This document shows positions 12,801 to 26,829 of a DNA stretch of 64,000 bases, in pieces. The notes beneath the pieces are model-generated. The model was not told the origin of the DNA. It worked only from the letters and a program-made list of their open reading frames with translations, and ran no database searches. Numbering within the stretch: the stretch's first letter is position 1; the number at the start of each line of letters is the position of its first letter. The stretch is taken from assembly GCA_013397865.1 (NCBI GenBank), contig VZTI01003252.1:100149-164148 (forward strand), written 5' to 3'. The DNA comes from Struthidea cinerea. Lineage: Eukaryota > Chordata > Aves > Passeriformes > Corcoracidae. Both the position numbers and the translations under genes were made by a program.

Positions 12801-13723
12801 CAAAAATATCGTCCCACACTTACCTGGATCGCATGCTGACCATCTAGGGGAAAAATTTATTCTAATGTGGAAAAAACCCATGGATAAAGATGATATTTAA
12901 GAAAAAGAATGTGGTCAGATACCAAGTAGAACTGGGATAGCTGTTTCTTCCAGAAATTCCTTCCTTTTAAACCATTAAGTGCACTATGGATGCAGTGGTG
13001 TTACATCTTCTAATATAACAGAGAATTAAAATTTAAAAAAAAAATCAAAAGAGAGAAAGGTTTTTTGAACTGGCATTGAAGTTTGTCTATGCATCACCAC
13101 AGCTTTTCCTCTTTCTACTGGCCAAACATGAAATGCAGGGCTTTAAGGGCCCAGTTTCACAGGCACACATCTGGCAATGTAGAGGGTGTGTCCCTCAGTC
13201 ACTGAACTGCATCCCAGCGTTTTCGCTCTAAGTTATATCATACCTGATTGATTCCCTTCGGCTTCGTGATTCTGCAGGGAAGACGAATGTTTATGGAATT
13301 ACAGCAAGCTGAGCTCCCCAGGCACACTCTCAAAGTGTGCCTGCTTCTATGAAGTGGGAAAGCTTTGATTAATAGGAATAGCACTAGACTTTAAGGCGCA
13401 CTTTATTTCATTGATGAACTTTGAGGTGTCTCCTGCAGTAACAGTTTTGTAAACTGTAATTGTTAACATCACTTATTCAGGATTTACAGGAGTGACTAAC
13501 ATTGCCTATTTTTTCAGGCTGCTACAGGGATAAATAACTGATGTTGAAGAAGCAAATCAGGATCTCTGTGGGGAAAAAAATAGAAAAAAAAAGAATAGTG
13601 TGTGGGTTTTATAACCAGCAAATCATTTTTCTGAGGTGCCTGTAATAGTACATGGTGTGATGTGACTGTTTTATAAAAGAGGGAAGGGTGATGTGTGGGC
13701 TCCATTACATAATATTATTGCAG
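9849..13723. other. Single-copy sequence, no supported gene
   Basis: The overlapping frames at 11101-11550 (-), up to 149 codons, fall in a locally GC-richer patch. They are proline, serine and leucine rich without a recognisable domain. The only structure noted is the small inverted repeat at 13319-13343. Confidence 0.5.
13319..13343. repeat. Perfect 10-bp inverted repeat with 5-nt loop
   Basis: CAGGCACACT (13319-13328) and AGTGTGCCTG (13334-13343) are exact reverse complements around CTCAA. The stem is too short for a microRNA precursor and no function is indicated. Confidence 0.7.
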
Positions 13724-13846
13724 AGTTTGAGTGGTGAAGGGGCACAATGGAAAAGGGATATCATGGAAATCAATTTGCAAAAATTAAAGTGTTTGTTCAA
13801 AACCTCCTCCATAACAGGATTAACTGCCAAGGAAATGAGAAATTAT
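13724..13846 (+). other. Candidate exon or conserved-looking ORF island (frame open to 13945), unassigned
   Basis: TAATATTATTGCAG ends at 13723 and acts as an acceptor-like site. TTAT|GTAAGAG at 13847 is a donor-like site. The 41-codon interval is in frame at both ends (phase 0/0). It starts SLSGEGAQWKRDIMEINLQK and later has GLTAKEMRNY. The same frame stays open past the donor to a stop near 13945, with a helix-like, acidic, isoleucine-rich continuation (RGIAEEIIQDDPKDFADIS). The composition looks more protein-like than most frames in the window. The pattern loosely recalls the helical part of adhesion-GPCR GAIN domains, but the resemblance is too weak to name. It could equally be chance. 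Confidence 0.2.
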
Positions 13847-16540
13847 GTAAGAGGAATAGCTGAAGAGATAATCCAGGATGATCCAAAGGATTTTGCAGAT
13901 ATCTCTGTAATGTTAACAATCTTGTCATTAGATCTAGCAATTTAATGAGCTACGTTCTTCATCGGTACAAGTACAGTTCCATGTACACGCTTAATGCATT
14001 TTTTATTTTGACATAGATCTAAGCTCGATACACTTGTTTTAGAGTATCATGTTGTGCATCAGTACACATATATTTAGCAGTGCACTACTGTTGAAGGCAG
14101 TATATCTGTGATGATTAAAAAGCCCAGGATGTGGTTCATAAACCATTACTTTCAGGGATGTCTGAAACAAGTGCTTGAAATCCTGCTTCGTACTCGCAGT
14201 GATGTATAGCACCGGCTTGTATCTGCAGTTTCATCTGTCTCTTGGTGTTTGGTCCTGTCAGGCATTTTGACACATTCTACTTTTATTGGCTGAAAAACAA
14301 TGAAATAGTAAATAAGAATAGAATGAGCCGGTTGTCTTCACAAGAAAAACACTTTAGGAAAGGTGCTGCAATTTCCATGATGATTAAGTGGTGCCTCTTG
14401 AATTTGCATGAATATCCTTGTGGAGTTACATGACTGTTTGTATGAATGCAGTGAAGACAATTTGGGTTCATCTTCATCTCACAGGTCACGCCAGGAGCAG
14501 CATGTGGAAAGAGCTGACTCTTGGCTGGTTTCTTATCATGTGCTCTGTTGCTGTGAGTCTGCTGCAGTAGGAATGTGTTACAAAAGTCAATGAGTGATTG
14601 CTGCCCTTCCCTCTCCTGCCTTTTGCTCTCTTTTTATTGCTTACTGTTCCTGGAGCTTTCTTGAAGCAAATTGAGTGCTGTCCTTAGCAACTCTCCTTGT
14701 AGTTTGTTGCTCCAATCAATCTCTTCTTCCCATGAATAATCCCAACTTTCTTTCTTAAAATATTAATTTTTGCTTCACTTGGGCTTCTCTTGCTTCAGCC
14801 AGCTCTCTTTGCAACACAGCACACGTCTCTTCCTCTGAATGTGAAGTGTGCAGATCAACTCAATGTTTTATAATGTCCTAATTACTGTACTCACAGGTTA
14901 CTGGGTTATAGCAGTATGCCAGAGGGTCAATGAACCTTTTAAGTTAAATGAGGAGATGTATCTTCATGGGACCTAATTAGAAGGTGAAGTTAATAAAGAC
15001 AGAAGGGGGAAAAAAAGCCAGTAAGAAAGTCAGATACCTTCAAAAGCTGTTGAAAGAAGTTGTCTATTGGGCTCTTTTTTAGTACTGGCTGGCCTTTCCC
15101 CAGAGGTGTAGTGTGAGGATCTTTGTGAAAGGCTGATGACAAGGGCTGGAGGTTCCCAAGAGGCAGTTCCCTGGGGAAGCCAAGGATCTACACCTGCACA
15201 TCCTTATGACACATCCTAGCAGGAGAGACCAGAGGAGCCAGAGGAACAGCAAGGAATGTGAATGGCTGCTTGCATGGTGTTGGGAGGCTAAGTGGAGGAT
15301 GGGGAAGCAGTAGAAGTAGTTTCCTGATGCTTTCTGTTTTAATGCTACCTGGGGACCGTGTGCCAGAGGAGGGGAGTCTACTGGAGGCAGGGAAAACCTC
15401 CAGGGCAAGTAAACTAAGACATGTCCTGTTGGAGAGCATGAAGACTGTTAGACCATAGACTTTTACTGATGCCATGTATAATGGGACCCCTACATTTTTA
15501 TGGGGACTTTTTATTGGGATTTTGAAACATTATTCTGAAGCACTGGGAAAAATAACTGCTCCAAGACTCAGTATTTCTGAATCATTCAATTACAATGTTG
15601 TTTTTAAGAATTGTACATGGAATGAAAATTCATGTTGCCTCTCCCACGCAGCCTTGGGCAGAAAAAAAATCATGATGAGTTTGGAATGGTGTTTGTTGAC
15701 ACCACTGAATTGTATTTGAAAAAGAAATTACACTGTGCTGATTTACTTCGTTATTAGTGATTCCATACTAAGAATAGAAATCTGTTATTATTCTGTGTTC
15801 ATGTTCCTCACAGGAGTTTGTGTAAGCAGATCCCCATATCTGTGTGTAGAAACCTACTGAATTCTGTGTGAACTAAGTATTGAGATGTATTTTTTTTACA
15901 CAAATGCAATTTGCTTGAAAGGGCAAGACTCTGGATTTGACTTTCACACATAAATCTCATTTCCCACTTTATATATGTTCATTTTATCCTCAGATTCTTT
16001 CACCCTTTCATCAGCAGTGCAAACTTAGATCCTCTCTGGACCCTAAACAGAGGTAGGACACCTGGTCAGTATGTAAAATATAGCTCCTACTCAGTGTTTG
16101 GGTGTTTGCTAAGCACAACTATAATCTTTTATATTTATTAAATTATTTATATAAGAACTTTACTTTTTTTTTTTCCTGTGGTTTTTATTGTCTGTTTGGA
16201 TTTTGGAATTTTTTTAGACAGAATGAGAATTAATAAAACTTCTGTGATTTAATTTTCATCACTTGTTGGCCCAAGAATATATTCTTTTTGTGACAATAAT
16301 CTCGTAGAGAATTTCTCACCTGTTTTATCTTGTGGGCCAGGCATAATAAAAGGATTCTCCAGGCAGGTTCATGGCACTGTCTGTCAGGCTGGGTGAGCAA
16401 AATTATTCCTGCTTTGCCAAGTACAAGAGCCTGCTGCCTTGATGCTTTGGAAGTGTGGGCTCCTTGCTGAGTTGGGTCACCCATGGAAAGAAGAGCAACA
16501 CAGGGCTCTGAGAGTGTCAGATGGACTTACAGCCTTAGGT
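13847..16540. other. Single-copy sequence, nothing recognised
   Basis: Short overlapping frames lie on both strands, notably 15079-15475 in a mildly GC-rich patch. None has a recognisable domain or paired splice sites that persuaded me. Confidence 0.5.
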
Positions 16541-16695
16541 AATCACAGAACCACAGAGTGATTTGGGGTGGAGGGCACCCTAAAGACCATGTAGTTCCAA
16601 CCCCTCTGCCATGTGCAGGGACACCTTCCACTAGACCAGGCTGCTCAAAGCCGCATCCGGCCTGGCCTGGAGCACTGCCAGGGATGGGACAAAAC
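16541..16695 (-). mobile_element. CR1 LINE 3' tail, minus strand
   Basis: Read on the plus strand, this begins with the inverted CR1 terminus (AATCACAGAACCACAGAGTG) and continues with the typical GGTTGGAAGGGACC-like, AGTTCCAACCCC, GCCATG-GCAGGGACACCTTCCACTAGACCAGG-type order. Similarity fades after CCAGGGATGGGA. It is the usual 5'-truncated CR1 remnant of about 150 bp. It has no coding content, as it covers only the 3' untranslated end. Confidence 0.88.
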
Positions 16696-17131
16696 TCCGG
16701 GTGCTTGAGGACATACAGAAAAACTTTGCAATCCACAGGCACCAGCACTACCATAAATTTGGGCATTGCTGCTAGAGGTGGCTCATCCCAGGTGGCCTCC
16801 TGGCAGCAGCACTTTGTTGACTCCTGTTGGCAACCAAGGACTGCAGAGAGCAGCGTGCCAGCTGAATTTCCTTGTTACTTTGGTGTGCCTCAGGGTGTTG
16901 CTTTGAAAAAGCAATTCCCTACCTGAACTAAGGAGCAGTGTTCAACTTGCAGAGAAGTCAAATTACAAAGGTCAACATTAAAAGAAAGAGTTTTGCTTAT
17001 ATTGTGGATGAAATATTCATAATCATGCAGAGAAATGTTTGGGCAGCCAAATTTGCCTGATGGATCTGGAGTTATCTTAGGTGAATGATACTGCCTTAAA
17101 GTAGCTGATGGCAAGTAGATGCTCAGGCACT

Positions 17132-17206
17132 GTGGTTCTTTCTTGTGGGTTTGTGTGTTTTGGGTTTTTTGTTGTTGTTTTGTTTTATTTCGGTTTTTTG
17201 TTGTGA
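17132..17206. repeat. T/G-rich low-complexity tract
   Basis: The sequence is TTTCTTGTGGGTTTGTGTG-like, followed by GTTGTTGTTTTGTTTTATTTCGG-like runs. C is almost absent from the plus strand. It is simple sequence. Confidence 0.6.
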
Positions 17207-20200
17207 AGGAGTAAGAGAGATTTCAGCAAGTATTTCATCCCTAGGTCCTGTTCATGACTGAACTTCTTCTAATGGAACTGAAGCACTTTGGGGCCTGCTG
17301 TGAGATGGCATTGTCCAGCAGAACAGCAAACACAGTGGGTGGGAATGACTGTTTACAGAAAATTAAGATAAATCTAGATCTATCGGATTTGCCCTTCAGC
17401 AAGGTGTTTGAGATACCCACATTTGTGAGAAAGCATGGGGAAATGGTAAAGTGAAAATGAGGATGACTGAGGAAATTACACCAGCCTTCCCAGGAAATGG
17501 GGATGGACTCTGTGGATGTCACATGTGTCAGTGTCCTTGAAGCAGCCTATCATCAGGGATGAGATCAATTTCTATCCAGGAGATGCAAAAAACCTTCTGT
17601 AAATCTAGAAGAGGGAAGCTGATTTTTTTTTTAGTATTAGAATGGATGGAAAAGAATTTGGGTAAAGGTTGTAAAAAAGCAATTGCTTCTTGCATGTGGA
17701 AGTGACCTATGGAAGCAAAGTACTCAGCTGAAGAGTAGCGCTGGAAGAAACACAGAATTCCTTCATAAAACAGTTCTCTGTAGATTTGATTAAATATATT
17801 GTTATATTGCTGAAATAAAAGTTACAAGCTATATATACTGTGCTATAAGCCTTGCACAGTTGAGATGTCTGTACTGTTTTACATTTATTTGTCCTATGCT
17901 TTTGCTAGAGTTTTACCAGTCTTCTGCACAGTAACACTTTTACTGGGCTGGCTTACGCAGTTCACAAGGCTATATTTATCACCCGTTTTCTGCTAAAGCC
18001 ATCCTTGTTGGGGGTTTTTTTCCAGTTGTTGGTGTAGCTTCACCAAACTTGTTACTTGTATTAGGTTTGTAAAAAGATTAAGAGCTGCACTTCCATTTAT
18101 AGGGGAATAATGTGTAACAGTTTCTGTGTCTTCAATGAATTTAGAAAATACATTGAAGCACTGCATGTGACCACTGAGATGAAAAATGTGCTTTTTTTGA
18201 AGTTATTTGGTCCATTCATTTCTGTGGACCTCCAGTCCCAGCCCAAACACAGGCTTGGTTCCTCAGAAGCCTGTCCCTTTAAGCTGTCAGTGTTTGCGTT
18301 GTCTGTACCAATATTTTCGGGGCATACATTTCCCCATACATTAATAACACAATTTTCTTAATAAAGCAGGGCCAGTGCAATCATGGTTTTGTGGGCAGAG
18401 GAGAGGGAAGACTGGTCAGCAAACAGTGAGTGCCAACTCACACCTGCACTGAAGTAGTTGAAAAGTCCCATTATCTGAACACTGAATTCTTAGCCTTGAT
18501 GAAATGGGGGTGTCTCACTGCAGTGTCTGAATAGCTCCCAAGGCTGACTGGCTGCATGGGGGAGGGTTACTGCCACATCTTTTTCAGTAGGAAAGAAAGA
18601 TAAGAAATGAGGTTGTCCTTCAGCATGAATGATTTGTCCTGAGAAAATTCATGGGCCGACTGGGAATTGAGTTTACTTCAAGGGCCAGTCTGATGTTTTA
18701 GTAGAAAGACCAGGAATATTCCAATTGTCCAGTCAGAGAAATAAAATGGAGGTCGTATCAAACATGGATAACTAATATAAACCTTCCAGAGTAATTCTAG
18801 GCAAAATGTCTTAATTCTGTTCCGGAAGTCCACATTTCTGAATTGCAGAGAAGTTATCTATCCCTAAGTCAAATAGCCCTAACAACGTGTGGGCTGATGG
18901 TCTGAAATCAAAATCAATTCCACTGGTTAATTATCAGTTAATCACTTACTGTTCTTTAAAAAATGCACTAATGAAGTTGCTCTGATTAGAAATATAAGGA
19001 TATTGCATTGCTGGGATTTCCAAAGTGCCAGATCTTTCCATCTCCTTAGTCATACAAGGAGCTCCTTTAAATTCCCTTGCTAAGGTTACTCAAGACACTT
19101 CACTGAAATGTGCCCTCTATTTCAAGCTAGAAGCAAATTAGTGTCATATTATGTGCTTTCTCTGAGCTTAGCTGATGGATAATATTTTAAAATATCATTT
19201 TGAAGAAACTCTAATTGTCACAACAAATCTTTTTTTGGTAAACAGAATCTTCACATTTCTTTTAGTGCTTTATTTTCAGGTAATGCAGGCTACTGAAATG
19301 CACGAGAGGAAATTAAATGCCTGTGATTTAGTAAAATGTTCACTTAATGAACCAGTGGTTTTGCTTATTAGCATTTTCTAGCAATTAAACTGTTTCTGGG
19401 TTTCAATTAAGGCAGTATAGGCTTGTTCCATACACCTGGATTTTCTTAAGTTTAATGTCTCTTGTTCTCCCTTTTGAGATAAATTCAATGCATGGGTAAT
19501 TCCATATTTCTTTCTTTTTTCCTTTATTTTGGCATCACTTCTCTAAGCTCCAGCCAAAAGGAAAGCATTGCTATGCTATAACATGCAACATTAGGACATT
19601 CCTTAGAAAGCCTAGTTTTGCAGGTGTAGGACAAGGAGAGAGGAAATAAATTATATAAGAGAAAATTAAGAGAAAAGCAAAAAAACTATTTTCTTTTCTT
19701 TGGAAATTATATGTTTCTGTATTGCTTTTTGTTTGGGAAAGAAAATTAAATCAGCATGACAAATTCTGAAGACACTAAAATTATGTGAATTTGGAAAATT
19801 TTGTCTTTACATCTGCAATGAAAATGGTCACATGGATCCCTTTGTCGGCCTCAGTTCCCTGGAGCCTCTGCCTGTGCTCAGGCCACTGCTGTGAATCACA
19901 GCTCCCCAGATTGTGACCCACACGCTGTCTGCAGAGGTGTTTGCTCCTGAGCAAACAGGACCCATGGGAGTCTCGAGGGACTGCTGTTCCCATAAATTGA
20001 GTCAAAGCTTTACTAGCAGATTGGTTAATGTCATCTGCTCTGAGTCTGTATGCTGGATTTTTCCTGGTGGAAAATTCTCCCTTATCTCTATTGCCTCCAA
20101 AAGCAAAACAAACAGGAAAATAGTAATTATTGAGCAATCTTCAGAATCTGCTGTGAATAAGTATAATTGCAAAAACCAATTGCCTTTAGTTATCACTACC

Positions 20201-20992
20201 AGAGAAAAAGTGAGGCTGAAACACAGAATTAAGTGACTTGGCCATGATCACATCAAAGCCAAGGGGGCAAACACTGAACTCACATAACTTGAAAGTCTTG
20301 CCTGCACAAATCCTCAGCTGGGTCTGAAAGTTGGAGTTCATCTGATGCCACCTCTAGCAAGATGCATGGAAAAGGATTTTGTAGTTTTACAGTTCTTACT
20401 TGGTCCTGAGAAAATAAAAAAACCCACAACAAACAGAAACCTGAATAAAACAGGAAAACACTTTTTTCTTTCCTCTTCCTTTTCCTTAAATTTGCCATTT
20501 CCTTTGTTCATTTCAGATGCAGGAAGCCTATGGAGTATTTACAGTCTATTTATTAGCAAGCGTTATCCCCCATCTCCACTAATACATTTAGTGAAGGCAA
20601 GTTTGCATCATTTCTGCCAAGGGATTTTATATTAGACAGAGGATAATGTTAAACTTTATAGATGTCAGTGATCATTTCCAGTGGGAATTTACTACATTGG
20701 CTTGATTTTGTGTTTCTGAGACTCTCATTACAGCTGTGCCAGGCTGTATATGGCAGTTTTGGAAAAGGAAAAGGCTCAGTGGGGATTTCAGTGTTCCCAG
20801 CTTAATGGTTTTTGTTAACAAAAAATAAAAGCAAAGACAGCAATCAGGGATGAGTTTGGAGAGCTGCAAGGAGTCTAACAGGGAATACCCATGTTGGGGA
20901 TGATTTGAGCTGGCTCGTTTTCCCCTCTGGAAGTCCTGCTGCTGCCTGTGCTGCCTGAGAGCGCAGGTGTGGATGGCAATGGGGCAGAACTG

Positions 20993-21022
20993 GAGGCAGG
21001 CAGGGGAGGAGGAGGAGGCGAG
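20993..21022. repeat. Purine-rich GGA-type tract
   Basis: GGAGGCAGGCAGGGGAGGA followed by further GGA units gives a short purine run. It lies just left of the palindrome at 21052 in a local GC-rich patch. Confidence 0.55.
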
Positions 21023-21051
21023 GAAAGCACTGCCAGCAGGGTCTGCACAAG

Positions 21052-21085
21052 GGTTAGGACCACCAGCTAAGTGGTGGTCCTAACC
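21052..21085. repeat. Perfect 14-bp inverted repeat with 6-nt loop
   Basis: GGTTAGGACCACCA (21052-21065) and TGGTGGTCCTAACC (21072-21085) are exact reverse complements around GCTAAG. The flanking sequence does not continue the stem. Perfect arms suggest a recent origin or selection, and a template-switch event is a simple explanation. Confidence 0.85.
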
Positions 21086-24000
21086 ACCAACATAACCAAA
21101 TCTTAAAAGAGATGTAAGTGAATCTTGCACATTAATTACGGATGTCTTGTGAAGGAGTTCTCCTAAAGGAAATATTCAGGTTGCTAAGTTTAGACAGAGG
21201 GACAGCTGGGCACTTTTTGGAGGCCAGTGGAGAGAAATCCTGACTGCCTATATTTTAGGAACCTGAGTCAAATTCCTGGTTCCCCAGATATACATATAAC
21301 ACTCTCCTCTTTAAACTTTAAACTACACTGAATGGAAATTAGGCACAGCTGAAGGAGGCAGAAGTAATAAATTCTCCTCTCTGTAAGGAACTGCCTGGTA
21401 CAAGTACTAACTGAGGATGAGAGACTCCTAGGCCAGTTCCCAGGATTATACCTCCTCTTGTTTGCAACCCACAATGATTCTTTGGTGTAAAACATACAGC
21501 TAGTTTAAGGGCCAGATGCGGATTTCCATCTCTCAGGAATGTGCCCTATTAAAGTCCTAACCATCCAGGTGAACAAATCTATGCAATAAATATGACTGAG
21601 CAGAGAGGTTTCTTTAACCAGCTTTGTTATCCACAGGCTTCAGGAGTTTTAAGTATATTCTGGAATGGACCACTAAAAATCAATTTTGTGCATTGCTAAC
21701 ATTTAAATTGTCTTTGTGATAACCATGGTGACCATTACAGCTAAGAAATACTCAAGTGGGGAAAATACACACTTGTTTTAAATTAACAAATGGAAACTAA
21801 AATGGGAAAATGTAGTTAAAAGAGCCTAAAGAAGCTAACTGCTACTGCTCATGATCACTTTGGTGTTTAATGCAATCTTCATTCTTTCTTGACTTATTTA
21901 TAACTGTATATTTCTGTGCATTCAAGCTAATTTTCTGCTAGTATGTGAGAATAGAGAAGTAATTTTTGTAGTCTGCTTTCTTTAACTGAAAAAATCCAGG
22001 TATAGTTTAATAAAGAGGCTCCAATTTCTGATGTGCGAGAGCCCAGACTCTCAAGGCTACAGAATGAGATATGTATAGTTCCACATGGCTTTCAAGGGGT
22101 GAGGGGGCAGACAGATGCCTGCATATCCTTCAGGAGGTAGTCCTAGCACAAAGAAAGTTCAAGTGGTTGTAAGGAGATTTATGCTTTAATGGAGTAGGTT
22201 TTAAAGGTATCTAGAGACCTGCCAGTGTAGGTACACATCGATGAGTGTATATCAAAACAGCCAAGCAGGCTAAATACCTAACTTTTGTAATTTGTATGGA
22301 AGTTAGGTGCCTACCATATTGAGCCAACTTAATAAATCTCCCTAGCTGCTACCTGTGCCTTGAGCTGTCCAACATACCTGTGCACTTAGAGTTTCAGCCT
22401 TACACATTTGTATCACGTATGAAAACAACATTTGATCATGACTGCAAACTCTAGCCATGCTGCACAGTATTTACCATGGAAATTACCAATAAAATTAGGG
22501 GCATTGTCACTGAAGTGAAAATGTTTTGTATAGCTCTAGATGTAAGCTACCATTTCGGATTATTTTGGCAGCAGTGACTCACTAGAAATCCATGCCAGTG
22601 TCTATGGCGTGGTGAGGGATAAGCCCGGTTGTTCTGGCAAGACCTCACAAATACTGTTCTGCAGGAAGGAGCTTTTCCCCCCAGCAAGTCTTTCCACCAC
22701 AGCTGGCTGGAAGGAAATCACAGCCAGTGCTTGGAAGAGAGATTACAATTTGTGCATCTCCGAGTCCCCCAAGAGAGACACTGGCAAAGGCTGGATGGTG
22801 GGCAAAAAGAGAAACAGAAGAGCTGAATTTAAATACTTTACCAGCAGGCTATTGTCTTTTAAATATTCATGGTTTTCTTTCATTAAAATTTTCCAACTTC
22901 TAATTAGAATTGGATGGGCAAGTTCTGTAAGAATGATTTTGGCACAAAAGCTGTTTCTCCATCAGCATGTTACCACATGGGAGTTGCATAAGTCTCCATT
23001 CTCTCATGTGATGTGGTCTCACCAGGCTCAACAATAAGATCATTTGGCCTCTGGATAAGGCAGAGGAGAAAGGAGAAAGACAGTTTGGGGCTGAATTGAC
23101 ACTTAACTAGTATATGAGGAATATTCAATAAACCAGAAATAATTTATTCTTTAACATTCTCTGAAATCTCTGGAAATTCTTTGTCACTGCAAAACCTTTC
23201 AACACTCTTGGATTATTTTTTCTCAGTATTTCTGTTCAGCAGCAACCAAAGAAACTCTTTTCACTACAGTGTTAAAGACAGATTTGAATAACCCCTGGGA
23301 TGGTGATTCTAATATTTTAGAGACTCCTGAATCACTGAAGAAGAAAGACCCCTTCCCTACCAGACTAAGTACTGAAAGCATCCTCTGTGCTATGAGCCCT
23401 TCTGGTGTTCTGCGAAGGGAGAGCCCTGAGCAAGAGGCTCAGTGGCCCCAGCTGGGAACACGTCAGTGCAAGCTCAACAACAGCACTGCTTTCTTTGCTT
23501 TCTCTGCAAATGAAACCTAAGAATTTTGTTCCTGAATATCTGCATGAGGAAAATGCTGTTAACTCTTGTTTGGCTGACAAATCTCATAAAACATAAGGCC
23601 ACATGAAGTGTGCCACAAATCCAGACACTGGAGTGAGAATACAGGCCAGCTTAAGAACCAACCTTTCATTTTTTATGTAGAACTTTAGCTTTAAAAAAAA
23701 ATATTTGACTAGAACTGTTCTAGATAAACTTATTATCATAATTTACCTGGAAAGTCTAATTGCACATTCAGGATAATTGCATTCAGAGCAGATCAATTGT
23801 ATAAATGGTTTAAATATTTTTTTCAGGTAATGAAGAGGCTAAAAAAAATTCACAAATTATTTTTATAAATTACAAGCATAAAAGAAGATAAATGTGTATA
23901 ATACATTCCCTAGAAATTGTTTCGTGCTACCCAGCACTATATCTTCCTTTCCATTCATCAGTGATGGTGAAAGTTATTGAATGGAAACTCCTTCAAAAGA

Positions 24001-26829
24001 GTTTCACTGGAAACGAGATTAAGGCAAAGTCACCAAATGGAAATTCAAATTTTTTATGTTTCTTTGCAGCACAATTACATTTCAATAATTTTGTTTAGCA
24101 TGGTTTTAATATATTGCTCATTTGAGGCCTGCTGAATAATTTCATGGGAAGAACTGTGTTGTTACTGGAAGAAATTTCTTGTCGTTGCAAACAGCAGGAA
24201 AACACAGTTATTAAAAAGTGATAAAATATTGGTATTTTTACTGCAAAATAACTAGTAGCTATTATTGGCATTGCTTAGAATTCATTTAATTTACTTTGTT
24301 TTCAATTAGGGTTGTGCATACAGAGAAGTTTGCTTAGGGTTTTGCTGCTAGCTGAACAGAAGCAGAGTGAGATACAGCACTTCAATGCAGTATTTGTGGG
24401 AAAAACACCACACATTCCTGCTGGAGCTAGTAAAACTGCCTGTGGCTAAGTCTGCTTAGTATTTGCCATTAGCTGTATTTTCATTGCTTTATCACTACAC
24501 AGAACTGCTCAAGCTGAAATTTGCCACGCTTGCCTCTGCCTTAGGTAGGGTTTTTTGAAATATTTCAACCATAATTCCTCAGCTGTTCCCAAGAACAAAT
24601 TTAGGAAGAATAAGTAACACGTAAGTGGTTTCTGCCTCTCTTGGGCAGCGTGCTAAAGACTAGCAGAGGGCTAAAATTCAGGGTATGTTGCCTGTAGGGA
24701 AACATTATTCATTGCCCTCTGCCAGGAGAGCTCATGGTAACAGGTCTGTGTCTCTGGGGGCCACATCAGGATCTGTAGGGTCTGGTGAAGATAGGGGTGC
24801 ATCTCAGCAGGACCAAGCAGACAGAGGGTGGGGACCCACCTGCCACTGGAAATTCAGATTTACTTGGGTAGAAGGAGCTGGCAGGAGAAGAGGAGGGACG
24901 CCAGGGAGACGTTCTCTTCCTCCCCCAAATACAATGACAGAGAAGTGGGGATCTCCATCTCTCTGCCATGTGTCTGGGGAAGCCACCAATGTGGGTTCCT
25001 GGCCAAGGTGCCACATGGTGGCACTGGGTTCCCGTGACCACTCAGGAGTGCTGTTAGAAGCAGAAAATTGCTTTAACAAGTCAACCAGAACAAACGTTGT
25101 GGGTATCCCCAGCACACCCATTTCAGCTGCTGCATAAATACAACCCAGGCCTGAAGTGGCCCAGGCAGGCACTGGTTTCCTGGGGCTGGTGCCATAGCTC
25201 TTCACACCAGGATGCCCATTGCTTGCAGTGAGTCACTGGCCCTGTAAATCATTGCTATTCAGGCTTGTTCGTTGGCATCCTTCTTGAAAGCTGCTGCTGA
25301 AATTCGTGACAAGACTCCCCTCAGAAGCAAGAAGTTGTTTGTGCCTGACCTCTGCTCCTGGCACACAGCCTGCCTGGATGACACAGAGGCTGGAGGTCAG
25401 AGCATCCTGACCTCTGTTCCAGCCCGTGGACTGTTCCTTGAATGAGGATGCATGATGGTGGAGGCACTGTTAGTCCTTCTCTGACATTTTAACATAGCCA
25501 GGTGGGACAAGGTCTGGTTAATGGTCAGTCTCTGGAAAAACATCCTCAGGTCCAGTTTCTCTAACCATCCTAAAACAAGCGTGTTCCTCTGTGTCTTGGC
25601 TCTTTCTCAATGCAGTGCTAAGGCAAAGTAAGGTAGTGAAGTGCTCAGGGAGGATCCAGAGAAAGTTCTTCCACTGCTTATTGCTACTGCTGATGAAAGT
25701 AAGAGGTTTTTATCTATCTCTCAAGAAGCTGAGGGCTCCTACTTTTTTGACAGATGGATAATGGAAGATGCTGCAGAAAGTCAACTCTGACATGGTTAGG
25801 GATATGACCTGATGCCACAGTTAGCTTGTTAAGCCCACTGCCTTTCAGAATAAATTTGTCAAGGTTGTATTTGCACCGGAGTTGTTTATAATCTTGCCAG
25901 GATGAAGAAAAAACCCCCATGAATTCAGTCTAGTAACAAATAGTTGTGTAAATCACTGGCAAGGCATGATCTGTTTCTCCTGTCTAATAGTTTGTCCACC
26001 CCACCTGTAATGACCCTGGCCAGTTTTCTTGTTGAACTAGGAGTCATCCAAACTATTAAAGTTCTTTTCATGTGGCATCTTGGGACTTGGTGTTATTTCA
26101 CTTCCACAAAAATGCTTTGTTCCTTTGCAGCATAGACAAGAATGTTCTTAGAGAGTCTAAGGACTAATTCACATGTGCCTTTAATCACCTCTTTTTTCAA
26201 ATTTAACTAATTACTTTGAGCAAAAGATAGATCATACTACTTGTCCTCAGAATTCAGGCTATTTCTACAACTAAAGATGACATTTCTGCAGTTAAAATTG
26301 ACTTTTAAAGCTGGCCTAGTGTGTTTTTCATTTTCTCATTGTAATTTCCTGCTCTAAAGAATTTTTTTGTCTGTGAGTGAAAAAGACCTGTGTGCAAACT
26401 GAACAGTGGTTTTATCATTACCTTACTTTTGTTTTCTTGGAGTTAAAAACTCATTTCACATTGTTACCTTTTTTCCTACCCATTTCATTACTGCATCATA
26501 ATTTCAAACTGATTTGTAAAATCATCCAGCCTTTATATTGCTGTTGTGGTGAATCTCAACCTAATTCAGGAGGTCTATGTTCAGAAATAGTTCAAGCTGG
26601 TGTTAAGCTGAAATCTGACAAATTTTTCTCCAGCTGCATAGTATGTTACCAACACATGTCCATTCTGTGACAGAGTCACAGGACTTGTCAGGGATTGTTA
26701 TCCTTATTTTAGGGTCTCCAGAGAGACCATGCTTTCTGCATCTCACCTGCAGACCATCATTTGCAGCTTTGAGAGGGGTCGTAAATGCCACATGAGATAC
26801 TCCGGATCTGGGCTGATCAGAGACTGAGA

